The notes under the pieces: generated by a model
What the model saw: only the letters and a program-made list of their open reading frames with translations
Told to the model about the DNA's origin: nothing
Database searches by the model: none
Source: Diphasiastrum complanatum
Taxonomy: Eukaryota > Streptophyta > Lycopodiopsida > Lycopodiales > Lycopodiaceae
Assembly: GCA_029204225.1 (NCBI GenBank)
Contig: CM055096.1
Location: forward strand, 28,161,995-28,225,994
Direction of reading: 5' to 3'
Length of the DNA stretch: 64,000 nucleotides
In this document: piece after piece, positions 46,931 through 57,343 of the stretch
Position numbering within the stretch: position 1 is the stretch's first letter
Layout of the letters: the number at the start of each line of letters is the position of its first letter
Translations under genes and position numbers: made by a program

Positions 46931-48925
46931 AGGAACGTAAAATTGGTTCTATTTTAGAAAGAGAAGCAAAAAAAAGAGAAGCGAGAGCGAGAGGGAGCAG
47001 CTATGGAGATGGCGGGCATGCACGAGGGAGGGAGAGAAACAGAAAAAAATTGAGAGAATATCGAGAGAGCGCCATAGCTGGGAGGCATCAGAAGAGCTTT
47101 GGTAGATCGGAATCCTTATCTGCTTCGATTCTTTTTCCCTCGATAGCCTCAAATTGCATGCGCATCGGTTTTTGGCTTTTGCTTTTCCTTCATCTTGGGA
47201 ATCGTCGCTCTTCGCTTTCGATACATCTTGCGGACGCGACAACCACTGGAGCATTGATCGCTCTTGGTAATTATTTTCATTGTTGTGTGAGCCTTGAATG
47301 GCTTCGAAGCAAGGAGGAGATCGGGGACCCTTTTCGGCTCTACTGCACGTTGGCAAGTTCTAACTTATGTTTCATGCTTTAATCTTGTGATTTGATCAGG
47401 GCATTTAGGCTTCATTATGAAAATTGTTGTGAAATGAGATGGCATTTTTGTGAGTTATGATCAAGCAGTGGAAGAATCACTTAACACTTGTACGTTGGGA
47501 ACGCTAAGGGTCTTGAAGATGTTTTTCGTAGATCTGTGTCTTTTGAGGGGTTAATATAGACGAGATAATAAAATATCATCGAACAGGTATGTGCCTTTGC
47601 GGTTCGGTTCAATATTTTTTAAATCTGAATAGGGTATTTGTGTTAAAGATTGCAGATGCCAAATTGTATCAAACTTATGATGTCCCAGAATCCTGGCTGA
47701 AAGCCGGAAGCCTGAGCCCGTACGGATTTCTGAATTTCATGTAGCTCCTGTACGCTAGCTTTCACTGTTGATATAATTAACTTGTCGGCTGATTTCATGA
47801 TCTTAGTCTCTGTCCATCGCATAAAGATATCCCGTTCTTGTCAAATCTTGAAGTACCTCGTAACGCAAAGGTAATGTGGCGCTTTCAATCTAGGCTTGAA
47901 CGGTGGATCTGGCCACAGTTCAATCAATGAACCAGAAAATATACTATTAAGTTGTAAATTGCACGAATGATGACTCCAAGGATGTTTGTAAGGTCCATAG
48001 AGTTGCTGGTGTTGAATCCTGTGTATATAGCAAATGAGATTTAGTGCGGGTCTACTTCGCTTGTCTTGTTAAAGTGTGGACTGGATCCTATTTCTTTTCG
48101 TATTCTTCTTACAACTTGCCAGAAACTTTAACATAAACTCTCAAGTGCATCCAATTATGGAAAAACGGAATTTCTGTTGCTGACAATTTTGTGTCGTGTC
48201 CTCTTCTAGTCATATCATAGGTTGCTGAATAGTGTTTTTGCTAGCTGAATAGTGTTTTTGCTAATTAAACTCGCAATGTAGGAGCATCGTTGTAATCGGA
48301 ACTTCCAGGTTGAACGCAAGGGGACAGGTTGGCAAGCTATTGTTTAGATTTCTTCTTCCTGAATATGATAGGTGCTACTTTCTAGATTTCAGTAAACTAT
48401 GAAACATAAAAAAAGATTCTCTGAGAATGTCTGAGATAACTTAATATTGAAACTGGAAGGTTGCTTCCAACGTCAGATCCTTGTTGCCAGAGCGTGTGGT
48501 ATGTATTATTCTTATTTTTTTCTTACCGTAAAACAACTTTGAAGATCATCATCAGCTTTCTGACTAATATTTAACTTCTATCCTGAAAAGATGTAGCTAC
48601 TTTGTGAACAACAATTCTCCCAAATTTATTGTTTCGCAAATCAGAAACTTTAAAGTTAATTTATCTGCATTACTAGATTCGGATCAGCTTTTGGTAAAGT
48701 CTCAAAGTACAGAAATTTCAATAGCTTGCTTGTGTTGCTGTATGTGGACATGGTGTATAACAGTCATTGAGATGGATGAAATGTATCCTTCTCGGAATGT
48801 TTAGGTGCCACAGTTTTATCTATTTGTTGAAGTTTGCATGGCCTGGGCATATGTTATCTGTGATATGGTGAACTTTTCACTGTAGCTCCTAATACTTCCT
48901 TTGTCTTGTAATCTCTCCATAACAG
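46931..48925 (+). other. Probable 5' UTR and first intron of the Sec14-like gene
   Basis: The GA-rich leader runs into a GC-richer stretch that ends at a good donor (CTCTTG|GTAATT, 47267). The next sure exon opens at 48926 with two bases that complete a codon, so at least one earlier coding exon with the ATG must exist, but I could not place it. ATGs at 47002 and 47007 meet a stop within 20 codons. Confidence 0.4.
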
Positions 48926-51900
48926 GATCTGATTGTCTTGCTCCGAATTTATCTGATGAGGAGAAAGGAGAAAAGGATCTTGATGATGATAAGCGAGGAA
49001 AGACCAAAATAGGAACAATCAAGGCTTTAATTGCTTCCAAAAAGTTTCGTACGTCTTTGAAGAAGAGAAGGACAAGGAGATCTCACGAGCGAATACATTC
49101 CATCTCTATAGAAGATGTCAGAGATCTCGAGGAACAAAACTCCGTTGATGCTTTTCGACAAGTCCTTATAGATGAGAACTTACTTCCATCGAGGCATGAT
49201 GATTATCATACACTTCTACGGTATGTTGTTTCTTTGACAACTTGTTTTTGCAGACTCAGTAGTTATACTAAGCTATCATTTTAGGTTATTATCAAGTGTG
49301 TACTCTGTTCAGTTTTCTTAGGGGTTGAGGAGCGCAATTGAAATCATGAAAAATTGTCTTGGGTTGATACGAGTAAGCTATATCATATGTATGTGCTTTA
49401 ATTTTAATATTCATAAGTTTGCAAGTTAGCACTTAGAAAATGAAGTTAATCGCCGTCCATATGGCCCCATACTTATATGTAAATTGTAACAAATGCTTTA
49501 GACCTCATCTCTTGGAACACATACAGAAGCTATTTGCCCTTTGTTATTCTGTATTAGAGCTCAAAATGAGAATGTTTTGTCTTAGATAATAGATAAAGGG
49601 GGTGATGACTGGATTTTGAAGTGCATCTTTGTTCACAGAGAGCGTCATATGTACCCTGTTTGTCTGTTTTGCTTTCGAAGTGATTGAGGCAAAAGTAGCA
49701 GATACTAAGTTGTGTTTTGGTACTCTAGCATTCAATCTTGTAGGTTCCTAATGCTTTTCCTGTACTTTGCCTTTTAAGATTCTTACGTGCACGGAAATTC
49801 GACTTTGAAAAAGCAAAACAGATGTGGGCAGATATGTTGCAATGGCGCAGAGAATTTGGCACTGATACTATTGAAGAGGTAAATCGAACCCACCCTTTTG
49901 TGAAACTTGAGACTGATAACCCGTTTTGTGATGCCCAACTGTTTATTATAGTTATCTATTCAAAAATAGGGACGAAGTCTACTTTTATCTATCACTTAAT
50001 CTTTTACATTCAAAACATGGCAGCCGTTTGATAGGATCAGAAGTGTAACTTCAAAAAATATCTTCAATGCTGGTTGTTATGTAGTGTTGCACTGGAAAAG
50101 ATTCATTGAGTACTATTAGTATTACAGATTTTTTTATCAAGTGCAGTCTGCAATGTTATGCTATCAAAGTTATATTATATGCAGGTATATTTCGCAGCTG
50201 TGTACCCTAGAAATAAAGGACCAAAAAAAAGAACTAATCATACCAAGAATTCAGTTAGACATTCCTTCTTTTGGCTACTATATGCATGTCTTACATGAGT
50301 GGCTCATTTTCTAGTGAAGCCATTCTTTTTCTAGTAAGTAGAATGAAGTTGGTGACGTAGAAAGGAGATGAGGATATGCAATGATACTTGTTTTTGGTCA
50401 TTCACAGGACTTTGACTTCAAGGAAATTGAGGAAGTACGGAAGTACTATCCACAAGGCCATCATGGTGTTGATAAAGAGGGCAACCCAGTTTACATTGAA
50501 AGACTCGGGAAGGTGGAACCCAACAAGTTGTTGCAAGTAACCACTATAGAGAGATACTTGAAGTACCATGTACGGGAATTTGAATTTACTCTGAATAAAA
50601 GGTTTCCAGCCTGCTCTATTGCGGCCAAAAGGCACATAGACTCGACTACGACGATTCTTGATGTTGCCGGTGTGGTATGTCATTCAAGGATTTGCATCTG
50701 GTTCTTAGTGGTCTATATAATCAAATGAAACTTGGATGGCCTTCCCACAGCCTTTTTAATGCTTTTTTCAATCAAAAAGCTTTTCTCTTTGCTTGCAAGG
50801 TGCTGTCTTCAGCTTTTTTCTGAACAAAATTGTCGTGGTTATGAGTTTCCTTATTTTGGGTTAAGGTTATATGCTGAAGAGTATGTTATATTGTATACCT
50901 TTATATTAGTGTTTGAAGCTTCTGTTTGTTATGATAAAGAAATTGTTTTGGGTTTCAAACATGATCAATCCTGTATGAGATACTTATGAGATGGTTTGCG
51001 GAGTAAGCGTTTTGTGTTGGGCATCAAGAGTGATAGAGAGTTGCGTTAGACAGTTCACTGTAGGAACAGATGGGCTATTATTGCGAATTTGTTCTTGACG
51101 TTGGTTGTTTAAAGAAACTTAGTTTCCGTAGTAAGTTTATAAATTTAAATCAGGACACCCAACTTTTGCTGCTGCCTTGATTTTAGGAATCTGCACCTGA
51201 GTCATTCTTACTATTTGGGAAGCTGATTGTGTTTTCAACCATTTGCTTGTTTGTTCATGACAGCTCATTGTATCATGAAGTTCTTGTAGTTTATATGGTG
51301 TCTGTATGATTTTGTTTCAAGTTTCAGGAATGCGGTGGCTTTGATAGTGCCTAAACTTGATTTTAGGATATTGACAATGCTCATTAGCAGCACTCTCTAG
51401 AATACATGATAGTGTACTCAATTCTAGTCCGCAGCTTCCACAGTTTTCTGATACTAAGTATGTTTGTATTTGGTCGCTGGGCCATGAGCTTTTTGCCTCA
51501 GAAAATTATTTTCAACCATTGATGACATTGTTTGCTATTCCCTCACTACTGACATGACAATTTTTTTTTAGCTGTCAAACATCCTTGCTGTGTTGCATTG
51601 TGAATGAGGAAAATGTATTCAGCTTGATGTTGATAATATGTGTAGAGGCATCATGTTTCTAGCTTTGAAGTTGCTCATCTTCTGTATTGTTTTCTTAAGT
51701 TTAAATGTGTTAAGTCGAATCTCTGGAGATCCCAGAGGTTTTTGACTTTCTATGTTTTCTTGATGATTTTCCAGCCATCAGTTGCGCAACCTTAATACTT
51801 TGCACATTTATTGGTGTTATTTCCACACTTATCACCTCCCATATTGCTGTTTGTTGGGTGGAGGTGCTATAATTAACTACAAGAAACAAACTATGCATTC

Positions 51901-54155
51901 CTTGCAATAAAGTCCCACTTGGCATTACTGCACTGGTGAGGTAGTGAAATGCAGCATTAGACACCCTATGAACATGCAATAGAGGCTTTTGGATGCCTTC
52001 CAAAAGTTTTCTGTTATTATTAATGTTAACAACCTCAGTCTTAAATCTAGTCACCAGCTGGAAATAGACAGTTTCTATAGTGTGTGAACCTTATAATCAT
52101 TTACCTGGCTGTTGTATATTTGTTGTCTACTGATTACTGTTTATTTTTTTGCTTTTATTGATTTGCTTTGTCTGTGAATAATCATAACTGATTTCATTTT
52201 AGCGAAGGATTCTTTCTTTTGATGGCAATTTATGTTCATGTGGATCATAGAATCTGAGAACTGTGAACGGTTCACCATGGTTCTCAGAACCGTACAGTGA
52301 ACCGTACGGTTCACAAATATTTTAATGGTGAACCGTGGTGAACTGTACTAATTAATTAATTAATTTTTTTCTTAGTTCGCACCCCCAAAAACAGCCCCAA
52401 AAAATGCCAAAAAAAGCCAAATAAAACCAGAATGAGGGCCAGAAACAGTGAAATGGGGGCCAGAAACAGTGAAATGAGGTCCAAAAACAGTGAAATGGGT
52501 TTTGGGGGGAAAAGGGTCCAAAAATTAATTAATTAATTAATTACAAGAACCGTACCACGGTTCATGAACCGTGGTACGTTTCACCCAACGGTTGCAAGAA
52601 CCGTTGGTTCTATGACATTGTGGATCCTAATATTGGTCTAAGTTCATGTCATGTATCTTGTTACGCTTGTCTGTAAGTCGTTTTTATTGGCTACATAAAG
52701 TTGAGGGTGTGCCATATTTTCTTTTGACAGTTTTCGTCCCTGAAGTCTTCTATATAGCTTCATTGATTATGGATGTATGTGAATTGGTTTTTGAAGAAAT
52801 TTTGTGTTTGCAAAATATATCCATATATTATTATCATGAAATGTGCAGGTCCGCAGGTATTCAGGATCTGATCTATAATCCATAAAATGTGCAAGTTTTC
52901 TAGAGATACTGGAATCTCACTTTTTGTTGTGTTGAACATCACAGGGCCTAAAAAATTTCAGTAAATCTGCTCGGGAGCTGGTCACTCGCATTCAAAAGAT
53001 TGATGGCGATAATTACCCTGAGGTACAGTGAGGTTTTTGTGTGAGATATAGCCTCATATTTAACTATGCTTGACATGACAAGTGGCCTTTTTGTCAGTAA
53101 TTTTTTCTTGTTTCTCATCGCTCTACAAGGTTTATAATTGAGCGTTTTGAGCTTTTGTGAGTAATTTTTTCTTGTTTGAAATCGCTCTACGTGGTTTATA
53201 AGCGAGAGTTTTTAGCTTGTCACAGTTCTTGCAATAATTGTCTAAAATCAAAGTAGCTAAGTAGGATTATCGCTCTTGGATGTAACATTAGCAAGCTGTT
53301 GAGTTTACCTTAATTGTATTTCTCTGCAGACATTGGGTCGAATGTTCATCATTAATGCTGGTCCAGGTTTTAGATTGGTTTGGAACACCATCAAATCTTT
53401 TTTGGATCCAAAAACTTCATCAAAAATCACTGTATGTACTTAGCACAATTTGAGAATCTGAGTGTCCATCAGAAAGCATTTGTTGTAAATTTGTTGTTAG
53501 GTCTTAAATGATGCAGATCTTTGCATGTCTGAGCTTCCACTAAGAACAGCCATATGCTTATAGGTACTGGGAAACAAGTATCAAAGCAGGCTTTTGGAAA
53601 TTATTGATGCGAGGTATGAGAACAAGACAAGAACATGGGTATTTAATAGTCTGTCTATTCTGCATTTGGCTTGTATTTTGTTATTGTGAATTTCTGTACA
53701 AAGCTGAGGTCTACTTTTTGGTGTGCATGTGATTAAAACTTCTTTCTGTTTCAGCCAACTTCCTGATTTTTTAGGGGGTACTTGTACTTGTGCCGAAGAC
53801 GGTGGATGCCTGCATGCTGAAAAGGGTCCTTGGAAAGATGAGAAGATTATGAAGGTTGATAGATCTATGAGAAGTGTCCAAGGCATTTTTTTTACTGCAA
53901 TCTATATTGTTCTTTTGTCTGTGCAATTAGAGAAGATACCAAGTTTTGCAATGCCAAAGAATTTTTTTAGTATTTTTGATTGAGACCTTGAATATAGCTG
54001 GGAAGCTGAAACATATGCTGCCAAATGATTTCACACTTAAGTCTAACCTTTCAGGCAGTAATGGAAGGAGAGGCAAGATTTGCACGCCAAATTGTGACTG
54101 TCTCAAGCGCAAATAAGGATAGCTTACCCATCATTGTGTCTGAATTGAAGGTGTG

Positions 54156-54217
<62 letters not shown>

Positions 54218-54676
54218 CCCACCCCCGCCTCTCTCTCTTGTAGCCAGTTAGAGACAGATATACCAGTCAGCGACACACATCGGGATAGACGTCAGTGCTT
54301 CAGACCGAGTCGTATTTCCAGCAGATCGAGACATAGTGCCCACAGACTGACACATAGTGCGAGACATAGGGCCCACAGGTCCTGGCAGCGGCCACATCTC
54401 TCATCACGATCAGAGCATTCCATGAATTTGATTACATCCTATTTTACAGCACTGGCCGAGTCCTGAGGCTTGACTTTGTCTCATGATATTCGAGCTCCTT
54501 TTCTATTATTATTACAGAGTACGGAGACATGTATCAGACTCACTTTTGTTGATCTAGTTTTACGTAGTATGTTATCTATTATGGAGACATTTTTTATACA
54601 CTCCCAGTGTATCACACATACTTGAGATGTACATATTTGGTCTCTTGTACCCTCGGGTACCTACAAGACATTAATA

Positions 54677-54727
<51 letters not shown>

Positions 54728-55072
54728 CTTTTGAGCTTTATTTTGTTTCGGATATGGAAGACACTTGGATGTACCTTTTGTTGTCTTTTATACTTTTTTG
54801 GTATCAAAAGACATAAAGCTTTCTTCTTCCATATCTGAGTGCATACAACTGTGGTGCCAGTCCAGGATGCATTACTTTTTATTGCGTTGTTTGATAGTTG
54901 CAAAGATCACATCTGAAGCTGTAGGGTGTCTTGTGGCTAACGGGTGTATGGCTTTGGGCCTTTGTCAATTCAGAGGAAGGAAGCTGCCCCAGAATCAGGT
55001 TCGGATTTTGAAGAACTAGTGTCACCTGTCAAGGGTAGCTCCAAATTTTCAGAACCTATTCTCAACAATAAG
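48926..55072 (+). CDS. SFH: Sec14/CRAL-TRIO phosphatidylinositol transfer protein, plant SFH class
   Basis: Nine exons: 48926-49220, 49779-49878, 50408-50674, 52945-53022, 53330-53431, 53564-53613, 53755-53854, 54055-54150, 54974-55072. All junctions are GT-AG and all phases join. SFH proteins bind PtdIns and PtdCho and stimulate phosphoinositide synthesis at membranes. Visible: an acidic then basic N-terminal region ([20 protein letters not shown]), CRAL-TRIO N-terminal helices ([37 protein letters not shown]), and the lipid-binding fold with [54 protein letters not shown] and [10 protein letters not shown]. Then [17 protein letters not shown] and [13 protein letters not shown] follow. No frame break seen. 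The first exon and the 3' part (linker, possible transmembrane and nodulin-like domains) are not found; Penelope-like, gypsy and LINE DNA fills the space downstream. Confidence 0.93.
52247..52618. mobile_element. MITE in Sec14 intron, 8 bp target duplication
   Basis: Flanked by TGTGGATC at 52239-52246 and 52619-52626. The ends are imperfect inverted repeats (left ATAGAATC, right inverted ATGTCATAGAACC), and the subterminal parts are rich in GAACCGT/ACGGTTC in both orientations (52266-52335 and 52545-52605). TTAATTAATTAATTAA tracts sit symmetrically at about 52350 and 52524. The centre holds three copies of a GGCCAGAAACAGTGAAATG-like unit (52437-52500). An 8 bp duplication fits a hAT-type MITE. 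No coding capacity. Confidence 0.7.
54160..54215 (+). repeat. (CT)n tract after Sec14 exon donor
   Basis: About 55 bp of CT starting 10 bp after the donor at 54151, then a C-rich patch and more CT. It forms the left flank of retroposon copy D. Confidence 0.9.
54240..54679 (+). mobile_element. Short retroposon with 3' hairpin and CT tail (copy D)
   Basis: The right end reads TCTT-GTACC-CTCG-GGTAC-CTAC-AAGACA, then TTAATAAAGC and (CT)n. The upper stem (54647-54660) has a different sequence from copies A-C but is fully paired with the same 5 bp/4 nt geometry; the lower stem and the words after it are conserved. Upstream, GGAGACATTTTTTATACACTCC and CATACTTGAGATGTACAT match copies A and B loosely. 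It lies between two (CT)n tracts inside a Sec14 intron. The 5' part (GAGACATAGTGCCCACAG-like phrases repeated) has no clear reading frame. Confidence 0.6.
54680..54724 (+). repeat. (CT)n tail of copy D
   Basis: 45 bp of CT directly after AATAAAGC. Confidence 0.9.
54751..54835 (+). repeat. 85 bp inverted-repeat unit with related hairpin (possible copy E)
   Basis: GATATGGAAGA at 54751-54761 is the exact inverse of TCTTCCATATC at 54825-54835. Between them lies TGTCTTTT-ATAC...GTAT-AAAAGACA followed by TAAAGCTTTC, i.e. the lower stem and tail words of the hairpin retroposons with yet another upper stem (54790-54804). Confidence 0.55.
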
Positions 55073-55435
55073 GTGAGAGCCATTTCCTGCTTATAATTAT
55101 TTTATGAACAGAATATGTAGATAAAGGGTTCATTCCCAACTCTGGTAAGTTTGTGTTTGTGTGCACACCGTTGCACAACTCTTGTTGTCACATTGTAGTA
55201 CCTTGAAGGATATTTAGTCTCTGCTGCTCTTCTTTGTTCTACATAGTTCCACCCTTCAATCCAGTGTATAGAACAACAGGGTTATCCCGAATTCCATTAT
55301 GGATGTGTTTTGTGTGGAGCATTGGAGACTGTCACAAACACCAGTATGTAATTTTGTATGGAATCATGAATGTAAGAAAAATCTCACATTTTGTACAGAA
55401 TGTGGTTTTTTTAAGCTGTTTTTTGCATTAGAGGA
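55073..55435 (+). other. Sec14 intron or 3' flank, no exon recognised
   Basis: It begins with a donor (AAG|GTGAGA). I could not find the next SFH exon here or further right. Confidence 0.4.
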
Positions 55436-56000
55436 GAAAAAGGCCTAGGTTTATTGCAGCAGCCTATAAAACTACGCTGACTGACCTTTCTAAGTGGCTA
55501 AGTAATTGCTTCAAAGCGTTGCTTCCTTCTATTAATGAGCTTTGGATAAACTTACTTAAGGATGCAGATGTTCCTGTTAGTTGTAGTTGGATTTTAAACG
55601 ATTCTGTAGGTATTATAGAAGTAATAAAGTTTTTCAACTCCTCTCGTACTTAAGAAAAAAAAACCCAACCTATGCTTCTTCAAACCTATGACTTCACAAC
55701 ACTTTACACTAAAATCAATTTGGAAGATTTGTAGTTTCGTGTTAACAAGCTAATTCGAGATGTTCTTAGCAATAAACTAAAGGACACTCGATGCAAAGCT
55801 TTAAAAGTTGAAAAGAGTGCTTTGCTTTTTGAGTTTTGTTGGCTTAAGAACAAAAATCAAGCTGTCGATTCAAAGAAAAGATTTACTAAAATAGTTGATG
55901 TTGAAGATGTTTGTTCTTGGCTGTACTTTCTCTTGGATAACTTGTATATTTATTTCTCTAGGTCATTCGCTTTTTTTCCCATGGGTACTAATCATAGATG
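55436..56000 (+). pseudogene. Penelope-like reverse transcriptase relic, copy 2
   Basis: One frame runs nearly throughout with two stops: KRPRFIAAAYKTTLTDLSKW, CFKALLPSINELW, SCSWILNDSVG, then TYDFTTLYTKINLEDL, LLFEFCWLKNKNQAVDSKKR, VEDVCSWLYFLLDNLYIYFS and FFPMGTN, where similarity stops. Block order and wording are those of Penelope-like RTs (YDF-TLYT, a short variable piece, L--LLDN-(Y/F)I-F, then PMGTN). It is the better-kept copy of the relic at 165-1122 and covers only RT blocks up to the PMGTN step. It lies beyond the last seen Sec14 exon, perhaps in an intron. No endonuclease visible. Confidence 0.55.
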
Positions 56001-56104
56001 CAGCGAATCGTGATTCACTGCAAAGAATCGTGGTAAGAATCGTTGAAAAAAAAATCATATTTATGCATTTCGGGCCTCCTCCTCGCGGACAGAACCACAC
56101 CCTC

Positions 56105-56889
56105 CTAATTTTTTTTCTGTGAGCTGTGGGCGTCCAATCTTCGCAAGTGAATAGTCGGCAGGCATCTACTCGGCGATACGGAGGTGATGTGCACGGTGCC
56201 GGGGGATGACCTGGCTGACCTGCTAGTGGACCCTGATGCAGAGACAGAGGAGGAGCCAGTCATTCCTGCACGTAGGCCTAGGGGGAGACCTAGAGGTTCT
56301 GGGAGGGGGGGGGGTGAGTACTCTTTTTGTAGACAGGAGTGGAGCATCACAGACAGCCGTCGGCCAGGCATCATCACAGTGGGTAGGGCCATCCCAGGGT
56401 GTAGGGTCACAGCCACCTGACACAGATACGACGAAGTAGACATAGGGCTGGGGGCAGCCAGATGGGGGCCAGAGGAAGGGAGAGAGGCAGAGGTAGAGGT
56501 AGAGGTAGAGGCAGGGAGAGGGGGGGGATCTAGAGCCAAAGCATGCAGCAAAGAGCCAGAGCACGCAGCAGAGCCGGGGCCACACCACGGCATATGGTTC
56601 CCTCCAGTGGGTTGGGCCATCCCAGGGCGTAGGGTCACAGCCACCTGACACACAGATACGACGAAGTAGACATAGGGCTGGGGGCAGCCAGATGGGGGCC
56701 AGAGGAGGGGAGAGAGGTAGAGGTAGAGGTAGAGGTAGAGGTAGAGGCAGGGGGAGGGGGGGGATCCAGAGCCAGAGCACGCAGCAGAGAGCCATAGCAC
56801 GCAGCAGAGCCAGGGCCACACCACGACATATGGTTCCCTCCAGTTCCGATTCATCTACGGACCCTTGGTATTACAAACCTCCTTATTGC
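56105..56889 (+). repeat. GC-rich Gly/Arg-coding DNA with 228 bp tandem duplication
   Basis: A unit starting GGGTAGGGCCATCCCAGGG at about 56381 recurs at 56609, with the shared phrases GACGAAGTAGACATAGGG and GGGGGCAGCCAGATGGG. Both units contain an AGAGGT-repeat (GRGRGRG in one frame). Before it, 56187-56300 reads as an acidic to basic stretch (DLADLLVDPDAETEEE, RRPRGRPRGSGRGGG). It may be the gag-like or AT-hook end of a transposon protein; family not recognised. Confidence 0.5.
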
Positions 56890-57316
56890 AAACCTCTAGG
56901 TGCCGGTTAACCACAAGAGACCGAACGATTCATGTTCCACCCCGCCATAGGACCTAATCCGGGTCCACCCACCATGCCCTAGCCTGTGACCGTATCAAGC
57001 TGGATCCAATCTCCATCCCAGACCGCGTCCCATACCACCGCCTACGCTCTCAGCCATCTCCTGCCTCACGCTAGCAATACATCCGGGCCGTGCACACGCT
57101 CTCCATCCACCTCCTCCTAGGTAGACAGAATGGATGGCAAATGAGTCCTCCTCCCTTTGTACACCTCCAAGGAGAGAGACTCCAAGCCATGTGCACTCCT
57201 GGATCATGACACGTGGCAACCATGTAGGTTCACGAGTCACCGGTCAAGTCTACAGGCCCAGTCATCGTCTGGTCTCAAGTCTGGGTTTGGGACCCAAGGG
57301 AGTTGGGTCCCTAACA
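56890..57316 (-). repeat. 3' LTR of minus-strand gypsy element
   Basis: On the minus strand the chromodomain stop (57344) is followed by GGAAGAGGGAA (polypurine tract) and TGTTAGGGACCCAACTCCC. Related to 7020-7426. The left edge is set only roughly. Confidence 0.65.
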
Positions 57317-57343
57317 TTCCCTCTTCCTTAAAAAATTCCTTAT

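Noticed and set aside
47050-47382. 110-codon frame at the start of the Sec14 gene as its N-terminus
   Set aside because: It begins at TTG, not ATG, shows no SFH-like sequence, and contains a good splice donor at 47267.
56105-56854. 249-codon minus-strand frame over the GC-rich duplication
   Set aside because: Its Leu/Tyr and Ser/Thr repeats come from the AGAGGT repeat on the other strand; no domain is visible and the duplication explains the length.
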